6,227 bases of DNA, taken from positions 1 through 6,227 of the forward strand of contig CANCOG010000309.1 of NCBI GenBank assembly GCA_947379685.1. The letters run 5' to 3'. How positions within the stretch are numbered: position 1 is the stretch's first letter; each line of letters starts with the position of its first letter. The notes below the pieces were generated by a model, which was given only the letters and a program-made list of their open reading frames with translations, had not been told where the DNA came from and did no database searches. Positions 1 through 5,900 of this stretch are shown piece by piece. Position numbers and translations under genes: made by a program. Source of the DNA: Flavipsychrobacter stenotrophus. GTDB taxonomy: Bacteria > Bacteroidota > Bacteroidia > Chitinophagales > Chitinophagaceae.

Positions 1-683
1 AACGAATATTCAGGAACCATGCTCTCATCGAACCGGTAATAGGCTAGATGCTGCCCGTCGCTGCTCCAGTCAAAAGCCCTGGTGAATTCAAATTCCTCTT
101 CATATACCCAGTCGCAATTTCCATTAATAATCCTGTTTTTTTCTCCGTCGGTTGTTACTTGCACGACGAGGTCCTTTGCAAGGTCCTTATAATACAGGTT
201 ATTGTTTTTTACATAAGCAACACGCTCGCCATCGGAGGAGAAGGTGGCATGTAAAACCTTGTCATAGTCCAGCGGCTTTACCGTCCCCGATGCGATATCA
301 TATACATAAACATGGTAAAGTGCAGATCTGCGGTAAATATTTTCATTGTCAGCAAACAGCAACATTTTGCGTTCATCCTTACTGAATACATAACTTTCCG
401 GCTTCAGTTCGTTGGTGCCCGATTTATTGAGACTGGCATCGAACAACGTTTTTTCCATTTTTCCCGTTTCCAGGTCGTAGACCCTGATGAGCTTGTGTCC
501 GGCTTCTTCATCTATTTGGGTGTAATGTTTACCATCGGCCATGGCATTGAAGCCTGGCACGTCCTTCATTCTGAAAGTATTGTTCTTATAAATGTCTTCA
601 AGGGTAATTTGTTTTGTGCCGGTTTGGGCAAATGCTGTGTGCACATAAAAAGCAGCCAACAGCAACCATGATAGTTTGCGCAT
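1..683 (-). CDS. Dipeptidyl peptidase IV-like S9 family protease, N-terminal part (cut by window edge)
   Basis: Partial gene: 227 codons from the ATG at 683 to the left edge. Residues 1-19 form a Sec signal peptide (MRK, a hydrophobic core, then TAFA before Gln20), so the product is exported to the periplasm or outer surface. The rest fits the N-terminal beta-propeller of prolyl oligopeptidase family S9B. The clearest mark is DWVYEEEF at residues 191-198; in DPP IV this motif carries the two glutamates (here E196 and E197) that hold the free amino terminus of the substrate. Further matches are YRRSALYHVYVYD, which aligns with the DPP IV segment holding the substrate-contacting arginine, and FDESMVPEYS near the edge. 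Family members cleave Xaa-Pro (or Xaa-Ala) dipeptides from peptide N-termini. The Ser-Asp-His triad lies in the C-terminal hydrolase domain outside the window, so an active enzyme cannot be confirmed here. It is the third minus-strand gene, 93 bp after the transglutaminase-like gene. Confidence 0.9.
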   Translation of the reverse strand, partial: MRKLSWLLLAAFYVHTAFAQTGTKQITLEDIYKNNTFRMKDVPGFNAMADGKHYTQIDEEAGHKLIRVYDLETGKMEKTLFDASLNKSGTNELKPESYVFSKDERKMLLFADNENIYRRSALYHVYVYDIASGTVKPLDYDKVLHATFSSDGERVAYVKNNNLYYKDLAKDLVVQVTTDGEKNRIINGNCDWVYEEEFEFTRAFDWSSDGQHLAYYRFDESMVPEYS

Positions 684-702
684 AATTAAAATATTACTTG
701 GC

Positions 703-710
703 CAAAAGTA
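703..710 (-). promoter_or_regulatory. Candidate Bacteroidota -7 promoter element for the DPP IV-like gene
   Basis: Read on the minus strand the bases are TACTTTTG, an exact match to the Bacteroidota -7 consensus TAnnTTTG, ending 19 bp before the start codon. That spacing would give a short 5' leader. A TTTG lies upstream (723-726), but only 12 bp away instead of the usual ~19, so the -33 part is not supported. The element implies this gene can be transcribed separately from its upstream neighbour. Confidence 0.35.
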
Positions 711-776
711 ATACCTAAACAGCAAAATGCCACCATGACTTCCTCACCCGATTGAAGGGATAATTTTATTTGCTAC

Positions 777-1976
777 CTAATTCAGCGGCATGCCCATCCA
801 TGTATACTTATAGAACATAGACTTTCGGCCCATTTTGCCCTTACTGAAGTAGTTTTTGAGAAACGATTTTTGCTCGTCGGCATGGTCCATAGCATCGTCG
901 ACTGATTTCCAAAGGGTTATTTTCAAAGAACTAATATTTGCATCAGGGTTATTGATGCTCTTAAGTTTTGCTTTTGCAGCAACAAATTTTTCATATGCCT
1001 GATCGACCATCATTTGTATCTCCGCATCCGATTTTGCCGGCTTAAACTGGGCATTCCGGTAGTTGATAAAGGCGTTGAATTCGTTTATTCCTTCATTAAA
1101 TTCCACGGTTGCACTGTTGTATAACTCTACGTTGCCATTGTTATGTTTTACCTCGTCGCTCCTGATATTGTAATCGATCTTACTCTTTATGTGTGCCAGG
1201 CGATCATATATCAGACCGTTTTTAATGCCATTTCCTTCTATGCGTCTTGCTGTTGCCTTCAGCTGAGCCATTTCATCCATCTTTTCAAATGCAGCAATAG
1301 AATCGTTATAACTGAAAAACGCTTTTGATGTGTTGGCCTGGGTCTTGCCAACATAGAATTCTGCATTGGTGACAGGGTAGTTCAGGAATTCCCACATTGG
1401 GTCGAAGGGCATGTGGGTTTTGATCATTGCCGATGGAGATACTTTAAAATAAGCATCATTTATTTTCGGTACAAACGTGCCATTATTCAGGTACCCGGAA
1501 CCCCAGGTCGGGTCAAAAATATACCAGCTATCATTCAGCCGGGCAGCACACCATGCGTGTGAAAGGTAAGATGCATAACCATTGGACTTGGTATAACCAG
1601 TTACTACAAACGCTTTCAGCGCTGCTTTCTTGCAAATATCCTGAAACACAGCTGCGTAGTTTTCGCAAATCCCCTTGTGGGTTGCCAACGCTTTAGATAT
1701 TTTATCTTCGGGTTTTTCATCAAATTTTATCACGAACATGTTCTCCGCATCATAGGCAATATTGGAGGCTGTCCATATAAATATTGCCCTCAGTTTATCA
1801 GAGTCCGTTTTGAAATTCTGGTTGATGTAATTGGCAATGTCCAGAGTAGTACCGGCTTGGGCTGCCGGTATAGTAAGTGCCACCTTATCTATAGCCGCAT
1901 AACGGCCGGGCTTTTTTTGTGCAAACCCATTTATGCAAGTGATTAAAGCAATAAGAACACAGGTAAATCGTTTCAT
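777..1976 (-). CDS. Secreted transglutaminase-like (papain-fold) protein
   Basis: 399 residues, ATG at 1976 and TAG at 777-779. Residues 1-19 are a Sec signal peptide ending GFA before Gln20; C14 preceded by LIT is a poor lipobox, so signal peptidase I cleavage is more likely. Residues ~45-160 form a transglutaminase-like core: the nucleophile region HKGICENYA has C104, SHAWC has H140, and FDPTWG has D155, so the Cys-His-Asp triad is complete and correctly spaced. In bacteria this fold more often serves as a cysteine peptidase or amidase than as a protein cross-linker, and the substrate cannot be read from the sequence. Residues ~200-399 match no domain I recognise; they are rich in Lys/Asn, look helical and end in a basic, aromatic tail. 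The protein should act in the periplasm or at the surface. It follows trmH by 128 bp on the same strand, too far for a tight operon. Neither a Shine-Dalgarno sequence nor a clear promoter is visible. Confidence 0.85.
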   Translation of the reverse strand: MKRFTCVLIALITCINGFAQKKPGRYAAIDKVALTIPAAQAGTTLDIANYINQNFKTDSDKLRAIFIWTASNIAYDAENMFVIKFDEKPEDKISKALATHKGICENYAAVFQDICKKAALKAFVVTGYTKSNGYASYLSHAWCAARLNDSWYIFDPTWGSGYLNNGTFVPKINDAYFKVSPSAMIKTHMPFDPMWEFLNYPVTNAEFYVGKTQANTSKAFFSYNDSIAAFEKMDEMAQLKATARRIEGNGIKNGLIYDRLAHIKSKIDYNIRSDEVKHNNGNVELYNSATVEFNEGINEFNAFINYRNAQFKPAKSDAEIQMMVDQAYEKFVAAKAKLKSINNPDANISSLKITLWKSVDDAMDHADEQKSFLKNYFSKGKMGRKSMFYKYTWMGMPLN

Positions 1977-2063
1977 AATTATTTGTAAGGTATATTAAGA
2001 AGTGATAATGGCTAGTTTCTAGAGTGCGGTCAAGCGGAAATTGTCTATATATATTGAGTACGG

Positions 2064-2104
2064 TTTACACTTTTTAGTTTTGACTTTTTCCTTTTGACTT
2101 GACA
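2064..2104. repeat. Degenerate 14-bp tandem repeat, about three units
   Basis: Three consecutive units start at 2064, 2078 and 2092: TTTACACTTTTTAG, TTTTGACTTTTTCC and TTTTGACTTGACA (last base or two uncertain). The core TTTTGACTT is exact in units two and three and degenerate in unit one. The array abuts the trmH stop codon and sits in the gap between trmH and the transglutaminase-like gene. Similar (A/T)-rich GACTT/CAAAAGTC intergenic runs are, from memory, common in Bacteroidota genomes. No function is evident. Confidence 0.45.
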
Positions 2105-2698
2105 CTAGCCCTCATCATACATGCCCCAATTATGGGCAAGTGCTTTCCATTCGGCTTCCGGCAAGCGGGCAACGCCTGAGTAATGACCGGCTAGCAACTT
2201 CTGCCGTTGGGCTTCGTACAACGTCACGGCGCAAGCCACTGAAATATTCAGCGATTGTACCATGCCTACCTGTGGAATAATAAAGTTGCCATCGCAATAC
2301 TTCAGGCACTCTTCGGTTACTCCGGCGTGTTCATTTCCAAAAACCAGTGCAATACTCTCTGAAAAATTCAGATCGTACATGGAACAGGAATCTACTCCAA
2401 GGTGCGTAGCAAATACCTTTTTATAACGTGCTTTTATGGCTTTCATACATGCTTCCGTATCCTCAAATTCATGTATGGTAAGCCATCCTGCTGCACTGGC
2501 GCTGCTCTTTTTACCAAACTTTTTATGTTTGTCTATCAAGTTATTCAGCACATATATTTCCTGTATACCCACTGCATCGCAGGTACGCATTACCGCCGAA
2601 ATATTGTGCGGGTCCCGCACATTTTCCATAACAACTGCAAGGTCGGGTTGGCGAAGGTTGAGTACCCTGGTTATTTTACTTGTTCTTTCGGGGGTCAT
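2105..2698 (-). CDS. trmH: tRNA (guanosine(18)-2'-O)-methyltransferase TrmH (SpoU/SPOUT family)
   Basis: 197 residues, ATG at 2698 and TAG at 2105-2107. The cytoplasmic enzyme transfers a methyl group from S-adenosylmethionine to the 2'-OH of G18 in the tRNA D-loop. All three SPOUT motifs are visible: motif 1 at residues 26-44 (PHNISAVMRT with N32 and the catalytic-type R38), motif 2 at 118-126 (LVFGNEHAG), and motif 3 at 140-156 (IIPQVGMVQSLNISVA), which with its neighbours forms the trefoil-knot AdoMet site. YEAQRQ at 161-166 also matches E. coli TrmH closely. The N-terminus aligns with E. coli (MTPERTSKI versus MNPTRYARI), which fixes the start. E. coli TrmH is 229 residues; here the C-terminal extension after the LPEAE segment is about 40 residues shorter, leaving only a brief tail ending MYDEG. 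Assignment to G18 rather than another SpoU target rests on overall similarity. Confidence 0.92.
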   Translation of the reverse strand: MTPERTSKITRVLNLRQPDLAVVMENVRDPHNISAVMRTCDAVGIQEIYVLNNLIDKHKKFGKKSSASAAGWLTIHEFEDTEACMKAIKARYKKVFATHLGVDSCSMYDLNFSESIALVFGNEHAGVTEECLKYCDGNFIIPQVGMVQSLNISVACAVTLYEAQRQKLLAGHYSGVARLPEAEWKALAHNWGMYDEG

Positions 2699-2768
2699 AT
2701 TTCTGGATAATAATTTAGGTAAGCAAGGACCAGTGTTGTATCACAGTGGACTTCATTGATCAGGGGTG

Positions 2769-2797
2769 CAAAAATATAAAGTAATGGTTTAAACCAA
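2769..2797 (-). promoter_or_regulatory. Candidate Bacteroidota promoter for trmH
   Basis: On the minus strand, TATTTTTG (2769-2776) matches the -7 consensus TAnnTTTG exactly. A TTG (2795-2797) lies 18 bp upstream, close to the expected place of the -33 TTTG box, though only three bases match. The -7 box lies 70 bp before the trmH ATG. Such short consensus sequences arise by chance in AT-rich DNA, so this remains a candidate. Confidence 0.35.
2785..2796. promoter_or_regulatory. Perfect 12-bp palindrome, possible operator
   Basis: TGGTTTAAACCA is self-complementary over all 12 bases. It overlaps the -33 position of the candidate trmH promoter and lies about 200 bp upstream of the synthetase start, a position where a dimeric regulator could act on either gene. 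No regulator gene is visible in the window. A perfect 12-bp palindrome has a chance of a few percent in a region this size, so the operator role is only a possibility. Confidence 0.25.
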
Positions 2798-2859
2798 CAG
2801 TATTGCATCCTTAAATTCATGATTCACTTTGAAATAAACTGCAGGCGATAGAACAATGT

Positions 2860-2867
2860 TAACTTTG
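2860..2867 (+). promoter_or_regulatory. Candidate -7 element for the synthetase gene
   Basis: TAACTTTG matches TAnnTTTG exactly and would give a leader of roughly 120 nt. The nearest upstream TTTG (2828-2831) is 28 bp away, too far for a normal -33 box. A second exact match, TACTTTTG at 2974-2981, ends only 10 bp before the ATG and would give a nearly leaderless transcript. Neither has a proper -33 partner, so the real promoter is unresolved. Confidence 0.25.
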
Positions 2868-2966
2868 TGGTACAAGTTTTGCTTAGGAAAAATGAGACGG
2901 GGAAATAATTGTTGTACTTTTCGCACATTCAGGAATTGAGCAACTGCCCTAGTGGTTTTATTTCCC

Positions 2967-2991
2967 GAATGTTTACTTTTGAAACTTATTC
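2967..2991 (+). repeat. Imperfect inverted repeat immediately before the synthetase start codon
   Basis: The left arm GAATGTTT (2967-2974) pairs with AAAC (2982-2985) and ATTC (2988-2991), with a 2-nt TT bulge and a 7-nt loop. The right arm ends at the base before the ATG. It encloses most of the TACTTTTG motif. It could be a weak AU-rich hairpin affecting translation or an operator half-site pair; it is too weak and wrongly placed for a terminator. Confidence 0.3.
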
Positions 2992-5900
2992 ATGAAACCC
3001 GGTATAGTACTAGGTATTAGTCGCCCTGATTTGTTGCTGGAAGAAACCCTGGCAGATATTTTCCGCACGTCGGCTAAAAAGCATGCCGATAAAACAGCAC
3101 TTATTTTTGGTGGTTCTGCTGTAACCTATAAACAGTTGGACCAATGGAGCGATGCCATGGCGCAATATCTTGCCCAAAATGGTATAGTACCTGGAGATGC
3201 AGTTGGTTTGTGGTGGCCCCGCGGACTTGAATTACATGTCGCTGTTTTGGGCATTGTGAAAAGCGGGGCATCCTACGTGCCATTGGACAGGGAAATGCCT
3301 GCGGAAAGGGTAGAGACTGTTTTAAACGAAGTAGGTGCAAAAGCCTGCATCAGCGACGGGGCTCTTACACTTAGTTGTCCGACATTAAAAGTGGTTGGCC
3401 AACCGGGGGCAAAAGAAGAATTTGCAATTACGGCTGGCCCTGCGCCCGATAATTGGGCGTATGTTTTATATACATCTGGCAGTACCGGTAAACCCAAAGG
3501 GATACCTATTACCCACCGCATGATATGCCACCTCGCAAGGGCTGAGCAATCGGTAATTGATGTTCATACCGAAGATAAGGTGTACCAGGGGTTTTCCGTG
3601 TCGTTTGATATGTGGTGCGAAGAGGTGTGGATCAGCTACCTGGTTGGTGCTACAATGTGGGTTGCCGATGCGACTACCACAAAATCTATTGATGAGCTCG
3701 ATGACGTTTTACGCAAACAACGAATAACGGTTTTCCATACAGTGCCGAGTTTGCTGGCCGTAATGAATGACGATATCCCCTTGTTACGTATAGTAAATGC
3801 CGGTGGCGAAGCTTGTACTGTTCAGGTGCTTTCCCGCTGGTCGGTACCATCACGCCAATTCTATAATAGTTACGGACCAACTGAAACAACAGTTACCGCA
3901 ACGCTCACTACACTTAAGCCGGGTGACCCCATTACTATTGGTCAGCCATTGCCTAATTACAATCTGGCAGTAGTAGATGAAAAAATGCAGCTATTGCCAG
4001 CTGGCGAGCGGGGAGAGTTAGTAGTAACTGGCCCAGGAGTGTCTCACGGATACGTTAACCGACCTGACCTTACGGCTGAAAAATTTCTCGACAAACCTGA
4101 ATCGCTGGCGCTATTACCCGGTGACAGGGTATATAAAACGGGCGATGCGGCTATCATTAATGCCGATGGCAGCATTGATTTCCAGGGAAGGCTGGATGAC
4201 CAGATCAAGCTCAGGGGATACCGTATTGAGTTGGGTGAAATAGAGAACCAGCTCAGCAACCTTACCGATATTACAGCGGCTGCTGTGGCCGTAAAGAAAG
4301 ATATTAACGGGCAGGACCACCTTGCAGGATATGTAGTGTGTGACGACCCGGTAAAAATGAACCAGCAGAGCATTAGAGAGGCGCTGGGGAAAGTATTGCC
4401 CACTTACATGGTGCCCAGCGTAATTGTGCAGCTTTCCGAAATGCCCCGCTTGCCCAGCGGAAAAATAAACAGAAAAGAATTACCAGTTCCTGCCATGCTT
4501 ATGGAGCAGTCCATTGCAACGGCCGATGATATTATTGATATTGATGCACCCATGGGCGAAAGGGTGATAGCCGCCCTGCGCAAGAATTTCCCGAACAGGG
4601 TCATAGAACTATCGCATGATTTCTTTACAGATCTGGGTGGGCATTCCTTGCTGGCAGCAGCCTTTGTGTCTCGGTTGCGTAAGGATGCCAATATACCACA
4701 GGCATCTTTAAAAGACATTTATACCCGAAGGCCGTTAAGTGCGCTTGTGAACTACTGGGAGACAAAGCCGGTCGACAAGGTGAAAACCAAGAAGGTTTTT
4801 AATGAGGTTCCCCAAAAGCGCTTTATAGCCTGCTGGATAGCCCAGACTTTTTCTTTGTTATTGATCTACGGTTTGTTTGCCGTACAGATATTCTTCCCTT
4901 ACCTGGGTTACTACTACGTAAAGGAAGAAAGCCACAATATTGGTCTGGGTATCACTACGGCATTATCTGTTTACTTCCTCATCCCTCCCATTTTTACAGC
5001 ACTGAGTATTGCGGTAAAATGGCTGGTGATTGGCAAAATGAAGGAGGGTGATTACCCGCTGTGGGGCACCTATTACTTCCGTTGGTGGTTTGTAAAAACA
5101 TTCCAGCGCTTGCTGCCATCCGAGTTCCTGAACGGAACACCATTATATTGCGGTTACCTGAAACGTTTAGGCGTTAAGGTGGCCAACGATGCCCAGTTGG
5201 CAGCTCTCACCATTGGTGCCGAAGATTTGGTGTCCATTGGCAGCGATGCAAGTATCAGCTCCATGGTGGTACTCAATAACGCCTTTGTTGAAGATGGCCT
5301 GCTCAAGTTGCGCAAAATTCATATTGGTGACCACGCATATGTGGGCAGCAGCGCTATTGTTGCAGGTGGTGCTACTATTGAGGACTGGGGTGAACTCATG
5401 GACCTAAGCTACCTGCAGGAAGGCAAGACCATTAAACCAGGTGAAGTATGGCAGGGGAGTCCTTCCATGCTGAAAGAAACAAAACCCATTGAGGAGCTTC
5501 CTCAGCCGTTGTATGTTTCAAAGATGAAGCGGTTCAGCTATAAAATGATATTTCTTTGTTGCCTGCTGCTCTTCCCGTTCGTCATCATTTTACCACTGTT
5601 ACCAACTGTGATTATCCTCAATGATCTGGATAATGCCACGCCCGACTATGACTTTAGTTACCTGATTGTAACACCTTCACTGGCACTGAGTTACATCATT
5701 ATTTTTGCGGCTGTTACTATATTACTTACCCGCTTGTTGCAATGGGGTATTAAGCCGGGCAAGTACCCAATATACAGTGCCTTCTATGTGCGCAAGTGGT
5801 TTGCCGATCAGCTCATGACCTTGTCGCTTATAGTACTGCATCCTATTTATGCAACAGTGTTTGTATCAGTATGGTTCAGGGCGTTGGGTGCTAAAGTGGG

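Larger units (their letters stand above)
2699..2991. other. Divergent intergenic region between trmH and the synthetase gene
   Basis: These 293 bp separate two genes transcribed away from each other, so they should hold both promoters. They are AT-rich and contain no ORF that I believe. Visible elements are a trmH promoter candidate (2769-2797), a perfect 12-bp palindrome (2785-2796), two -7-like motifs for the synthetase (2860-2867 and 2974-2981) and an imperfect inverted repeat next to the synthetase start (2967-2991). No riboswitch, tRNA or terminator was recognised. Confidence 0.7.

Noticed and set aside
312..671. Plus-strand open frame of 119 codons antisense to the DPP IV-like gene
   Set aside because: The minus-strand frame has a signal peptide and the DWVYEEEF motif; the antisense frame has no recognisable features.
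749..761. CCCGATTGAAGGG after the transglutaminase-like gene as a terminator
   Set aside because: Only three G-C pairs could form and no T-run follows in the direction of transcription.
2012..2022. CTAGTTTCTAG as a hairpin terminator between trmH and the transglutaminase-like gene
   Set aside because: The stem is only 4 bp, does not extend further and has no U-tract.
2402..2759. Two overlapping plus-strand open frames (102 and 107 codons) over trmH
   Set aside because: trmH is certain from its three SPOUT motifs; the overlapping frames are cysteine-rich by-products of the reverse strand.
2892..2939. 15-codon ORF upstream of the synthetase (MRRGNNCCTFRTFRN), preceded by an AGGAAA
   Set aside because: Considered as a leader peptide, but it has no run of codons for one amino acid and no adjacent attenuator hairpin; an ORF of this length is expected by chance.
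3001..3190. 10-bp direct repeat GGTATAGTAC at 3001-3010 and 3181-3190
   Set aside because: Both lie in frame within coding sequence and encode Gly-Ile-Val-x-Gly; no further similarity around them, so it reflects codon choice.
4044..4718. Minus-strand open frames of 119 and 104 codons inside the synthetase gene
   Set aside because: They are antisense to a well-supported adenylation and carrier domain, and their low-complexity Ser/Leu-rich translations show no family features.
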